The position numbers were made by a program, and so were the translations under genes. From positions 310,001-374,000 of the forward strand of contig NC_027864.1 in NCBI RefSeq assembly GCF_000187245.1: a stretch of DNA of 64,000 nt, in the 5' to 3' direction. This document shows, piece by piece, positions 37,497 to 46,225 of this stretch. The notes under the pieces were generated by a model, which was not told the origin of the DNA, did no database searches, and saw only the letters and a list, made by a program, of their open reading frames with translations. Every line of letters begins with the position of its first letter. Position 1 is the stretch's first letter. This stretch comes from Ogataea parapolymorpha DL-1 (Eukaryota > Ascomycota > Pichiomycetes > Pichiales > Pichiaceae).

Positions 37497-38321
37497 CTAC
37501 ATCCGCTCCTCTTTGAAACTGACCTCCTCGTCCTCGTTCAGCGCCATGGAGTCCAGCTCATCGTCGTCCTCGTCGACCTCGTCGTCGTCGTCGTCGTTCA
37601 CGTCCATCTCGGTTACCTCGTCGTCATGGTCGGGCTCGTCGAGGTCTTTCTTGAGATCGCCCGCCTTGCCGTTCTTCTGCTTCGAATTGTACTCCTTAAT
37701 CTCCCGCTGGTACCGCAGCCGGTCCTGCTCGTATAGCTCGTAATACGGTTTTCTGGAAACGTCGTCCAGGTTGCGCCATGCCTCGGTCATCGCCTTGGAC
37801 AGGTCCGACGGCACGCCAGGGTCTTTGGACTCGATCTGCTTCTTCACCCGCTCTTTCTCCATCTCGCAGAAAATCAGGTACGCGTTGGTGGGCCGTTTCG
37901 GGATCGTTGGGTCCTTGAGCCGCTGTTTTTTGAGCGTGTTGGCGCCTCGTTTTTTCTTCGCCACCAGGCTGCCCACAGAGGCACTGAACCCGTTCTTGGC
38001 AAGCGAGAACGGAGTCTTGGTCAGCAGGTGCGTGATGTCTGCCAGTCGCAGACTATCGATCTCGTCGCCGTCCAAATCGTCCGCCGTGAGTTTTCCGACG
38101 TTCGGAATGCTCACCTCGTCCGCCTTGCGGCCCAGTGCCTCCAGCAGCAGGGCGTACTCGTATCGGAGCCGTTCGACGGCCTGCTTGGACCGCGAGACTG
38201 CCACCGCCGTGGCCTCGTTCTCGAACTCCAGCTCGTCAATCTTGACCTTCAGGTCGACGCACTTCTGTCGCAGAACGTCTAATTGTTAGCAGCAAACACA
38301 CACTCACTTACCCTCGCTCAT
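37497..38321 (-). CDS. NHP10: Nhp10-like HMG-box subunit of INO80, spliced (exons 38321-38312 and 38278-37497)
   Basis: The long frame starts at a GTG. Upstream is a 10-nt first exon (ATG AGC GAG G), a GTAAGT donor, a GCTAAC branch and a TAG acceptor, giving 263 aa. The restored N-terminus (MSEDVLRQKCVDLKVKIDEL) forms the coiled-coil start seen in Nhp10. Then comes VERLRYEYALLLEAL, matching VKRLKLEYGVLLERL. The HMG box begins at DPTIPKRPTNAYLIFCEMEKER, close to DPNMPKRPTNAYLLYCEMNKER. The C-terminus is a long acidic Asp/Glu tail. Nhp10 helps INO80 bind nucleosomes and DNA ends. It is convergent with UTP20 (32 bp between stops). Confidence 0.92.
38279..38311 (-). other. 33-nt predicted intron in NHP10
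   Basis: The donor is GTAAGT (38311-38306), the branch site GCTAAC and the acceptor TAG ending at 38279. The branch A is 7 nt from the acceptor. Splicing joins a 10-nt coding exon to the main exon in frame and yields an N-terminus that fits Nhp10. This is exceptionally short for a spliceosomal intron in yeast. Confidence 0.82.
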
Positions 38322-38387
38322 AGTGTACGATTTATTTTGTGATTTTCATTTTTCGTTATTTATTTTCCCACCCTTGCACCGCTCAGC

Positions 38388-40616
38388 TCACCACAGCAGC
38401 TCCTCCTCAAAGTAGTCCACGTTCTCGTCGCCGCGCAGACTCTCGACCGTCGAATGGCGCACGTCCGCATTCATCGACGCCGGCCCGCACGCAATCACCG
38501 CTGTGGGGCCCCGTAGACCCGCAATGTAGCTGCTCAGCTCGCGGCACAGGTCTGGCTTCTGGTCCAAGTTTAAGCTCACGTAGCACACCTCGTCGCGCAC
38601 CAGTCGCTGCAAAAAGTCCACTTTTTCGGCCAGTGCCAGCTTGCAGTCGCCAAACATCTCGTTCACAAGCCGCTCGTCCTCCGTCTTGGCCTCCTGGTCG
38701 GCCACCCACTTCAGCTCCGGCTCCACCAGGTCTCTCGTGATGAACACCTGCAGCTCCACGAGGCCCTCGAACCGCTGGATGCTCTCGATTTCGCGCTTGA
38801 AGCTCATGAGCGACTCGAAGTTGGGCGCCACCCACACAATGCTAATGGATTTGTCTGTCCGGACTTTCTGGCCGCGCAAAATTTGGGCCCTGTACGTCTG
38901 TGCCAAATACAGCGCCAGGGTGTAGACGACGGTCATGCCGACGCCGCCGGCGACGAAAACGGAGTGCTCGTACGCCTTGAACGGGATCGTCGAGCCGTAC
39001 GGACCTTCGACCAGCAGCGGCACGTACGCCTCGTGGTTGGGCTTAGTGGCTATGTATTCTGCCAGGTTTTTGGTGAGCCCCTGTTTAACACGGATAATCA
39101 GAACTAGTTGGTTGAAATTTTCCTCTGCCGCAGACGACACGATCGTGAACGGATGTGCCTGCCAGAACATGTCGGCACGCAGGAAGTAGATCCAGCAGTA
39201 TGCGCCGGGAAACGGTCTCCACCAGCCGGAATGGTTGATTTCGACGCGGATCGCGTGCGGCACCTCCTTGTACCCGTCTGCGTCCAGAACGGTCTCAAAC
39301 AGCACTTTGCAGCGGCCCTTGAGCACGCCGCCGCTGACGAGCATCTTGCCGAGCCGCAGCGCGTACTCTGCGGCCCAGATGCTGAACGACACCGCCACAT
39401 ACTCGATCCAGCCCAGCGTGAGACAGTGGTACCACACGCCGACGACAAATACCACGACAAGCAGCTTGTGCGACATCTTGAACCACTCGTAGAACGGTGC
39501 GCGGAAGAACGCGGCCAACGTGGCGAGCGTGACGGCCGAAAAAGCGGCGTTGGCACACCGCCATTTCGTGAGCCCCCACCGCGCAATGTAGTCGCCGCGG
39601 GTGTCCACGTAGAGCAGATAGAACGCCGTGTGCAGCACAATCAGCACAAACACCACCCGCGAGACCCAGCGGTGGTACATCTGGAACTCCCTGTAGGACG
39701 CGCCGGTCAGGATGAGCAGCGGGTTGTTGCGCGCAGCAAACAGGAAACAGAGCGGGAGCTGGCTGATCGCGAGAATGCCGGTCCGGTCGGCGATGTTGAC
39801 CCAGCGCTGGCCCTTGGGGCACTTAAACACGCTGTTGGGCAACACTGTGCGGTAGTTGACGCAACAGAGCACGGCCACCAGCAGGATGTAGGCGGAGATG
39901 GTGAGTACGTGGATTCGGACGGGCAGGCGCTGCAGCACAGCGTGGGCAGCGTGCTGACACCGCGCCAGCCATGTCGTGCGCACCGTCTTGGAAGGGCTCG
40001 GCGACACCACGAGCGACGAGATAAAATGGCGGCGCGTCCATTTCGCAAATTTGTGGTTGCACAGGCTCGAAAAAATGTACGGGAAGCACCATCGGCAGAT
40101 ATTGAAGAAAAGCGCCCACACAAAGACGCACCCCCAGTACCCGAGCAGCGCGTGGCCGTACGTGGTGGCAAGCTGGCGGTGGTGCAGCAGCGCGGCGACG
40201 CTCTGGTACGTGGTGTTGTACATCTCGTCGTTAAACATGATGGGGTGGTGCAGCACGGTCAGATTTGCCGCGGCAGAGTGGTCAAGGTAGTGCGCGGTGG
40301 CGTTCTGGTTCTGCTTGACGAGATCGGTGAAGTTGTACTTGACAAGGGCCTGGTTCTCGCAAACGTCAAGCATATAGTCGTAGGCCCTGGTGAGCGTGGA
40401 GGAGTCGCTGCTGAACTTTTCGATGCACAACAGCACCGAGCCCAAAAACGCCGGACACCGGCACCGGCACTTGTACGCGAGATCGTCGTCCTTGCAGTCA
40501 AAACGGAAGTTGGTGGAATTGTTGGCTATGTAGAGACAGGTGGCTCCCTCGGGGCTGGAGATGCCGCGCGCCAGAACGCTGGTGGCCAGCAGCAGCGGCA
40601 GCAGCAGCAAAAACAT
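38388..40616 (-). CDS. Ferric/cupric reductase-like transmembrane oxidoreductase (FRE family)
   Basis: The 742-aa product (start ATG 40616, giving a signal peptide FLLLLPLLLATSVLARG; an upstream in-frame TTG is ignored) has a Cys-containing lumenal region. Seven or so membrane segments follow, with heme-ligand His candidates in MYHRWVSRVVFVLIVLHTAF and KMSHKLLVVVFVVGVWYH. The FAD-binding motif is HPFTIVSSA and the NADPH site includes VAGGVGMTVVY and CGPASMNAD. It would reduce Fe(III) or Cu(II) outside the cell or in the vacuole; the particular FRE orthologue cannot be told. Its ATG is only 44 bp after the stop of the upstream EMC10-like gene. Confidence 0.92.
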   Translation of the reverse strand: MFLLLLPLLLATSVLARGISSPEGATCLYIANNSTNFRFDCKDDDLAYKCRCRCPAFLGSVLLCIEKFSSDSSTLTRAYDYMLDVCENQALVKYNFTDLVKQNQNATAHYLDHSAAANLTVLHHPIMFNDEMYNTTYQSVAALLHHRQLATTYGHALLGYWGCVFVWALFFNICRWCFPYIFSSLCNHKFAKWTRRHFISSLVVSPSPSKTVRTTWLARCQHAAHAVLQRLPVRIHVLTISAYILLVAVLCCVNYRTVLPNSVFKCPKGQRWVNIADRTGILAISQLPLCFLFAARNNPLLILTGASYREFQMYHRWVSRVVFVLIVLHTAFYLLYVDTRGDYIARWGLTKWRCANAAFSAVTLATLAAFFRAPFYEWFKMSHKLLVVVFVVGVWYHCLTLGWIEYVAVSFSIWAAEYALRLGKMLVSGGVLKGRCKVLFETVLDADGYKEVPHAIRVEINHSGWWRPFPGAYCWIYFLRADMFWQAHPFTIVSSAAEENFNQLVLIIRVKQGLTKNLAEYIATKPNHEAYVPLLVEGPYGSTIPFKAYEHSVFVAGGVGMTVVYTLALYLAQTYRAQILRGQKVRTDKSISIVWVAPNFESLMSFKREIESIQRFEGLVELQVFITRDLVEPELKWVADQEAKTEDERLVNEMFGDCKLALAEKVDFLQRLVRDEVCYVSLNLDQKPDLCRELSSYIAGLRGPTAVIACGPASMNADVRHSTVESLRGDENVDYFEEELLW

Positions 40617-40660
40617 GAGTTTTAGGTCCTTGCTTAATGAGATGATAGAAGTTTGGAAGC

Positions 40661-41146
40661 CTATTGGGGAGACATGACCATCAGAATTATTAGCGGCGGC
40701 ACAATATACATCCAATATTTCTGGATGAACGATTTTTCTGCCACCGGTGCGGCTACGTGGGGGTGCGGAATGTCTTCACGTGGGGGCAGAATTGTGTGCG
40801 CGGCCACGAGCCTGACGGCAGGGGTCTCGGAGGCCGTCTCGAGCAGCGAGAGCGCGGCGACAGAGCCGTTGGCGAGCTCGATGGCGAGCGTGTCGCCAAG
40901 CGGGAAACTGAGTTTTTTCGTGTTGAAACACGGCACCAATGGCTGGCCGTCGCTAGCCAACGACACGCAGTACTCATCGTCGACTAGGGCCTGTTTTGGG
41001 GCCAATTTCCATCTGCCGGCATAAAACAGCTCTGCAATCTCGGTGGGGGACATGTGCTCATTCTCGGCCACCAGCTGGTACGTCGCTGTCTCGTCGAGCG
41101 TCAGAGCCGCCGCCGTAGCGAGCAAGATCGGAAATTTAAGAAACAT
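40661..41146 (-). CDS. EMC10: ER membrane complex subunit 10-like protein
   Basis: The 161-aa product has a signal peptide (FLKFPILLATAAALT), a lumenal beta-rich domain with one Cys pair (YCVSL, PCFNTKK), and a C-terminal segment EKSFIQKYWMYIVPPLIILMVM. The KSF-KYWMYI-P pattern before a terminal membrane helix is typical of EMC10, a lumenal/membrane subunit of the complex that inserts membrane proteins in the ER. The fit is by layout and tail motif; the rest of the domain is diverged. It is tandem upstream of the FRE-like gene (44 bp) and downstream of the PPR gene (55 bp). Confidence 0.65.
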   Translation of the reverse strand: MFLKFPILLATAAALTLDETATYQLVAENEHMSPTEIAELFYAGRWKLAPKQALVDDEYCVSLASDGQPLVPCFNTKKLSFPLGDTLAIELANGSVAALSLLETASETPAVRLVAAHTILPPREDIPHPHVAAPVAEKSFIQKYWMYIVPPLIILMVMSPQ

Positions 41147-41201
41147 AAGATAAATTGTATTGTATTTTTTTTGTCAACTACCCCCCACACCTATATACAG
41201 A

Positions 41202-43199
41202 CTAGTGGTTTGGGGTAGGCTGGAGCAGACGGGCCGGAACATCGAGCCCGGCCTTTTTGTACCTCTCGAGCATCTGCGGCAGCCTGGTGCCGAGGTCCTG
41301 TAACTCAGCCTCGGCAAGCTCGTCGATCACGTACTGCGCCAGGACGTGGTCGTCCTGAATAGCGGCCGCACGCAGCATGTAGTAGAAAGTGTAAAAGTTG
41401 GGTTTCTGGGTCGCGTTCTTCTGCACAAACTCAAAAAAGCGGCGCAGCCCGCGCACATCTGGATTGATGCTGAAGCCCCGGAAGATGGAGTTGTAGAATT
41501 GCGTCGTCATTGGCACGCCTGCCTCCAAAGCTGCGTAGAAATATTCCATAGCTTTGGAAACGTTGCCCTGGCTGCTCTCTGCAGTGACCATGGTGCTGTA
41601 AATGACGTCGGAAATCCTGCGCTTGTCTTTCTTCAACTGCTCGACCAGCTGCTCCGCAATTGCGATCGTCTCCGGCTTGGCAGCAAGCATCTTGACCAAA
41701 GCGCCCGTGGTGCGCACGCTCGGCTTGATCTTGCTGGACATCATCGTGTCAATGAGCTTCTGGATCTCCACCTCCACTGGCACGCCCGTCCGGCTCGCCT
41801 TCATGCCCAGAACGTCGATGATCGTTGTGTACGTTGCCACGTCCGGTGCAAGGGTGTCGGAGCCCAGAATCTCGTCCATGGTGGCTAGCGCCTTGTCGAC
41901 GTCGTCTTTGGCAAACAGATGCCGCAATAGCGAGTTGTAGAACCGGATGTCCGGCTCAAACGCCACGTTCTGCGCCTTGGCCTCTGCACGGAACACGTTG
42001 TAGAACTTTTCCGCCTCGGCAACGTAGTCATTCTGCACCAGGCCGCGCAGCAGCGTGTTTCTGATATCCCACACCTCCTGCGCCGACGCAGCGTCCTTCT
42101 GCGCCCGGTAGAAATCCAGCGCCTTCTTCAGCTCCCGGCAGCCCAGATATCCGTAAATCATAAGTCCCACGGTCTGTGCGTCGGGCTGGACGCTCTCTCT
42201 GAGCAGCCTGTACACGCTCTCGATTCTGAGCAGTTTCTGGGGCGCATCCGACTTGGCGTGCACGTTGAGCAGCTGGTTCCACGTCTGGACGGTCGGCTTG
42301 ACGCCTGCCTTGGTCAATTCTGCCCACAGCTGCTGTGCCTGCTGGTACTTGCCGGTTATGGCACACAGCTCCATCAGCTTGGCGTAGGTCTGCTCTGAGA
42401 ACGGCTCCTGGCTCTTTTCCCTAGCCGTGTACAGCTTGCGAATTATCGCCTCCACGCGGTCGTATCTGCCCTCTGTAGCGGCCACAAAGGCTGCAGTTAG
42501 CAGTGCGGGACTGTTAGGGTCCGGCTTGAAAAAATGGCCGTTGATCGCACTCTTCACCTTCTCCGTGGTAGCATCGTCCAATTCCAACGGCTGCAGCACG
42601 AAATCCACCAGCCGCGGGCTCAGTTTGACGCCCCCCGCCAGCAAGTCGAGTGTGGCGGCGTCCGGGACTGCATTTTCGCTCAAAGTCTTGAGCACGTACG
42701 CAACAATGCCTGTGGTGCGGAAAACGGCCTCGGACGTGAACCTGGCCTCTCTGGTCTCTTTGAAGCCATCAGGCTCCTCCTTCAGCTTTTCCAACAGACG
42801 CTGCCACAGCTCCAGTGCCTTGTCATACTTAGACTCAACCAGAAGCCGACGCACAGCACGGTCGGCATGCGAAGCGTGCAGAAGCTTGTTTTCGCCCCAA
42901 ATGTCCACAAATCGATTAAACAGCACAGAATCTTTGACTACAGCGTTATCCTTGTTCAGGGTCTGCAGCTTGTTCATCAAAATATGGCCCAGCGGCAGAT
43001 TTCTCTCGACACGGGTGTCAGACAGCTTCGAGACGGAGCGCTCGACTCGCTCGAAAAATTGCGACAGCGTGACGGTGTCGTCGTGAACGAGGTTCATCAG
43101 AGAGTTGCCCGAACGAGGACGAGTCGTCTCGGTGGCGTGCGTACTCTGACAGCGACGCAACAGCTGCGAGAGCTGCACTCTCGTCACCTTCCGAAACAT
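41202..43199 (-). CDS. Mitochondrial pentatricopeptide-repeat (PPR) protein
   Basis: The 665-aa product starts with a presequence (MFRKVTRVQLSQLLRRCQST) and contains a run of PPR-like helix pairs in its central and C-terminal parts. Examples are YAKLMELCAITGKYQQAQQLW, TWNQLLNVHAKSDAPQ, GLMIYGYLGCRELKKALDFY and TYTTIIDVLGMKA. Such proteins bind organellar RNA for stability or translation. Yeast has several (for example Ccm1/Dmr1, Pet309, Aep3) and I cannot assign which this is. The transcript target is unknown. Confidence 0.8.
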   Translation of the reverse strand: MFRKVTRVQLSQLLRRCQSTHATETTRPRSGNSLMNLVHDDTVTLSQFFERVERSVSKLSDTRVERNLPLGHILMNKLQTLNKDNAVVKDSVLFNRFVDIWGENKLLHASHADRAVRRLLVESKYDKALELWQRLLEKLKEEPDGFKETREARFTSEAVFRTTGIVAYVLKTLSENAVPDAATLDLLAGGVKLSPRLVDFVLQPLELDDATTEKVKSAINGHFFKPDPNSPALLTAAFVAATEGRYDRVEAIIRKLYTAREKSQEPFSEQTYAKLMELCAITGKYQQAQQLWAELTKAGVKPTVQTWNQLLNVHAKSDAPQKLLRIESVYRLLRESVQPDAQTVGLMIYGYLGCRELKKALDFYRAQKDAASAQEVWDIRNTLLRGLVQNDYVAEAEKFYNVFRAEAKAQNVAFEPDIRFYNSLLRHLFAKDDVDKALATMDEILGSDTLAPDVATYTTIIDVLGMKASRTGVPVEVEIQKLIDTMMSSKIKPSVRTTGALVKMLAAKPETIAIAEQLVEQLKKDKRRISDVIYSTMVTAESSQGNVSKAMEYFYAALEAGVPMTTQFYNSIFRGFSINPDVRGLRRFFEFVQKNATQKPNFYTFYYMLRAAAIQDDHVLAQYVIDELAEAELQDLGTRLPQMLERYKKAGLDVPARLLQPTPNH

Positions 43200-43297
43200 A
43201 TTTAGTAAAAATTTTCCATCTTTACACCAAGAACTGAAATAATTACGATAATTTTTCTAATTACATATTACATTCCTCCTTCATATTAGGGTAGACG

Positions 43298-45649
43298 CTA
43301 TTCCAGCCGGGCATTGAGCCATTGGGCGTACCGGACAATGAACTGGTCGTACCGCATTGGAACGGTCTCGTCCTCGATGCTAAGCGCATTGTCATAGATG
43401 TGTTTCAGGAGCTCTAGGTGGCGGGCCGTGTATTCCTTGGTGTGAGCGTATTCTTCAAGAATGTCCTCATCATGGCACAATAAGCCCTCGTTGTCATTTC
43501 CAGGACATTGGGAATCATCCACCCAGAGACGCAGATTTTTCTTGTAGGTGCGGAACGGCTGATTTTCCGGTTCAGTGGTCCGTTGCAACGCTCTCGGATA
43601 CTTTCTGTCGAGGATCTGCTTAAACTTGTGCGGGACGTGCGTCCGGACGCCTTCAAAGTACGTAGGCACCATTGGCGTGAGCTCGTCGAGCCGGAAAACG
43701 TTGTCGTTCCGGCAGTGGTAGATCTCGTGGTTTTGTTGCATGTCTCTGGCCTTGTTGTCGATCTGCTCGCGGTATGAGTCCTTGTCCTCGAGCTTATCGA
43801 TCTTGCTTCTGTACTCCGGGTCCACAAGCGTGCGGACGACATCGTCGATGCCGTGTTGCGAGAAATAGTCCGCTGTCCACGCAATGGCGGTGATGTCCAC
43901 GTAAACCCCAGACATGGTATCTATCATTCTGCCGTCGATGGCATTGGCGCCGACACCGCGCACACGTGAGTAGAACGACGGGCCGATGTCCAGCAGGTAT
44001 GAGCCGATACCAGCGGCGTACTTGTCTTCGGACGAAACGTCGACTATGAGTGTCTGGTTGTGGTTTCTGGCGATCTTGTACAGCGAGTCCACCGACACGA
44101 CCACGTCGATGTCCTCGTCCCACGGCAGCGTGAGCCCGTTTCTGATCCAGCCCAGCATCGAGCCGTACGCCACAAACGTGCGGAAGCCCGACTGGTAGCA
44201 GAACCGCAGCCACGCGCGACCGATTCGGTGGATGATGGCTTTGCGGTACTCCTGCGGGTGGTCGATGCCGTTGAAGAAACGCCAGTCGAAATGCGCGCCC
44301 AGATGCGTGTGGTTCACGTACGCTTCGCGCAAGTACGGCATGTGGCGGCCGTTGGCCTCGAACAGGTCCATTTCCCGCTCGATGTTCTTCAACAGCTGAT
44401 GGTCGAACAGCGAGTCGACGACGGTATCAGGTTCCGCCTCGAGCTGTTTCTCGATCCGCTGCTTCATGCTGTTCATGATGTCCTCGTGCTCGTACACGAA
44501 ATCCTCCTTGGTCATCTCGACGCTGGTCATGACTTTGACCTGGTCGTCCAGCTTGAGGAAATACGATTTGTCGAAAACAAGCTCGTCCTCGCCGTAGATG
44601 GTCTGCACGGACGTGTCATAGTTGAACAGAGTGGACAATTCGGTGACCATTTTGTCGATGCGCACCCCGTCTCTGTGGACCCTGTCGACGGAAACGCCGC
44701 GCAAACGAGCCTCGTTGCTGACGAGGTCGGCGCCGATCGAGTAGATGTCTCTGGACCGGTTGCTAGCAATCGGCAGTTGCGTGACCGGATCCCGTTCGGT
44801 CAGCAGTACGACAGACGACTTGTTGAGCCCAGCTCCAATGAAATGCACACGAGCGGGCGGTGGCGCCGTCGTGAGCATGTACGACGCTCCAAACAGGATC
44901 CGGCCAGCCTCAGCGAGTTCCGAGCCCGTGCGCTCGGTAATTTTGAACGAAAATGGGTACCAGGGGTACCGCGCGCGCTCCTCGTGGCTGAGGTCTTTGC
45001 ATACCTGCAGAACCTCGTCTTTGTCTGCATAAAGCAGTCGGAAGTCGGCACAGCTGAGATCGGAAAACGTGCGGTTCTGCATTTCTGGGTGGTAGCTCTT
45101 CCACAGATGCAAATGGCGCTTGTCAAGCGTAAGCTTGGACTCGAGGTCGACCCACTCGGCCCACGAGAACGGCAGCTGGAAGTCAGGGTCCAGCACGCCG
45201 TTGTTTTCCATCAGATGCTTTTTGAGGTGGCTGAGCCACGCAGCGACAGCCACACGCTGGTCAAAAAGTGACTGGCGGGGCGTGTGCGGCTCCGTGTGTT
45301 TCTCAGCAGGCAATATCACATAGGCCAGATTATTGGTGTGCGATTTCTGAAGCTTGCGAAAAGAGGTCTCCGAGTCGACCTCGTATTTGTTTTTGGACAG
45401 CAGAAAGATGCTTTCGTCCATGTAGAAGATGGTGGGCACTATGAAAACGAGCATGAGACCGATGTAGATGGTGAACACGGACATTTTGCGATTGTTTGAG
45501 TAGGGTAGTAAGTGAATGAACTTGTTTAGGACAAAGGTGAAGGGGGCCACAAGCGCGAGCCAGGCTTTGAGTATGGTGCCTGAGCGCGACTCCTTTCTTG
45601 CGGCCGTGGGGGGGTCCTGAATAAACAGTTCCTCGTCTCCTTGTGCCAT
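43298..45649 (-). CDS. MNN4: Mnn4-type LicD-family mannosylphosphorylation protein
   Basis: The 783-aa type II membrane protein has a cytosolic N-terminus, a membrane anchor at about residues 54-74 and a long lumenal part. The LicD domain lies in the middle to C-terminal part: FRTFVAYGSMLGWIRNGLTL then PWDEDIDVVVS, with the DxD that binds the nucleotide substrate in this family. S. cerevisiae Mnn4 is required with Mnn6 for phosphomannose transfer to glycans. The methylotrophic yeasts have several MNN4-like genes, so the exact paralogue is open. A possible 5' UTR intron lies upstream (see findings). Confidence 0.88.
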   Translation of the reverse strand: MAQGDEELFIQDPPTAARKESRSGTILKAWLALVAPFTFVLNKFIHLLPYSNNRKMSVFTIYIGLMLVFIVPTIFYMDESIFLLSKNKYEVDSETSFRKLQKSHTNNLAYVILPAEKHTEPHTPRQSLFDQRVAVAAWLSHLKKHLMENNGVLDPDFQLPFSWAEWVDLESKLTLDKRHLHLWKSYHPEMQNRTFSDLSCADFRLLYADKDEVLQVCKDLSHEERARYPWYPFSFKITERTGSELAEAGRILFGASYMLTTAPPPARVHFIGAGLNKSSVVLLTERDPVTQLPIASNRSRDIYSIGADLVSNEARLRGVSVDRVHRDGVRIDKMVTELSTLFNYDTSVQTIYGEDELVFDKSYFLKLDDQVKVMTSVEMTKEDFVYEHEDIMNSMKQRIEKQLEAEPDTVVDSLFDHQLLKNIEREMDLFEANGRHMPYLREAYVNHTHLGAHFDWRFFNGIDHPQEYRKAIIHRIGRAWLRFCYQSGFRTFVAYGSMLGWIRNGLTLPWDEDIDVVVSVDSLYKIARNHNQTLIVDVSSEDKYAAGIGSYLLDIGPSFYSRVRGVGANAIDGRMIDTMSGVYVDITAIAWTADYFSQHGIDDVVRTLVDPEYRSKIDKLEDKDSYREQIDNKARDMQQNHEIYHCRNDNVFRLDELTPMVPTYFEGVRTHVPHKFKQILDRKYPRALQRTTEPENQPFRTYKKNLRLWVDDSQCPGNDNEGLLCHDEDILEEYAHTKEYTARHLELLKHIYDNALSIEDETVPMRYDQFIVRYAQWLNARLE

Positions 45650-46225
45650 GGTTTCCTACAAAAAAGAAGGATAAATCATTATATTTATGCTGAAATAAGC
45701 AGTCGTGTGCTTAGATTCCGAAAAGTTAGCTGCTAGGGCCACCTTGTGCCGTTTTGGGAGGAGAATTTTTTCTCTGCGGATGGAAGACAATAGTGGCACA
45801 ATTCCGCCCTCAAAGTACTTACCCAATGCAGCACTCACAACCCACCCACATGAGCAGATTATAGTTTGGGACTTGTGTCGCGGACTTAGAGGCTGCGATC
45901 TCAATTCGGACAGATTCAGGATCCTGCATGTAGAATACGAACGCGAGAATGTGCGTTGGGCCCGAATTCCGTAGCGATAAGAAGGTCTGGTTTTTTTAAA
46001 TATTGCTGCAATGCGCTTTCACTCAGGGGTCTAGAAAGGGCACACCAACCTTGCTGTTAGCGCCCTTATTCTCAGACAAGCGCAACCCTGATGACTTCAT
46101 ACAAACAAAACATTTAAGCGCGCAGGCGGTAAAAAAACTTTTCATATGCAGGTCTCACCACAGGGTCGACACCCGTACACGCGGCTATGCATTAAGTATA
46201 CATTAAGTATACACCCCCGTACACC
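45650..46225. other. Intergenic region upstream of the MNN4-like gene
   Basis: These 576 bp hold the MNN4-like promoter and the 3' flank of PNO1. On the minus strand a GTAAGT (45822-45817), a GCTAAC (45730-45725) and a pyrimidine-rich TTTTTTGTAG ending at 45656 could form a 5' UTR intron. A tandem TTAAGTATACA duplication occurs at about 46194-46213. The short frames on both strands lack ATG starts or coding character. Confidence 0.5.

Noticed and set aside
39108..40625. 505-codon plus-strand open frame opposite the FRE-like gene
   Set aside because: It is antisense to a clearly conserved reductase, starts at no supported position, has no domain, and is expected from the GC-rich, stop-poor codon use of this half of the window. 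The 400-codon frames at 44060-45271 and 60194-61414 were rejected for the same reason.
45705..45974. 89-codon plus-strand frame upstream of the MNN4-like gene
   Set aside because: It starts at a GTG, has no recognisable domain, and lies in a region better explained as the MNN4-like promoter or leader.
46150..46190. tRNA B-box-like GGGTCGACACCC near 46164
   Set aside because: No acceptor, D or anticodon arm can be folded around it on either strand.
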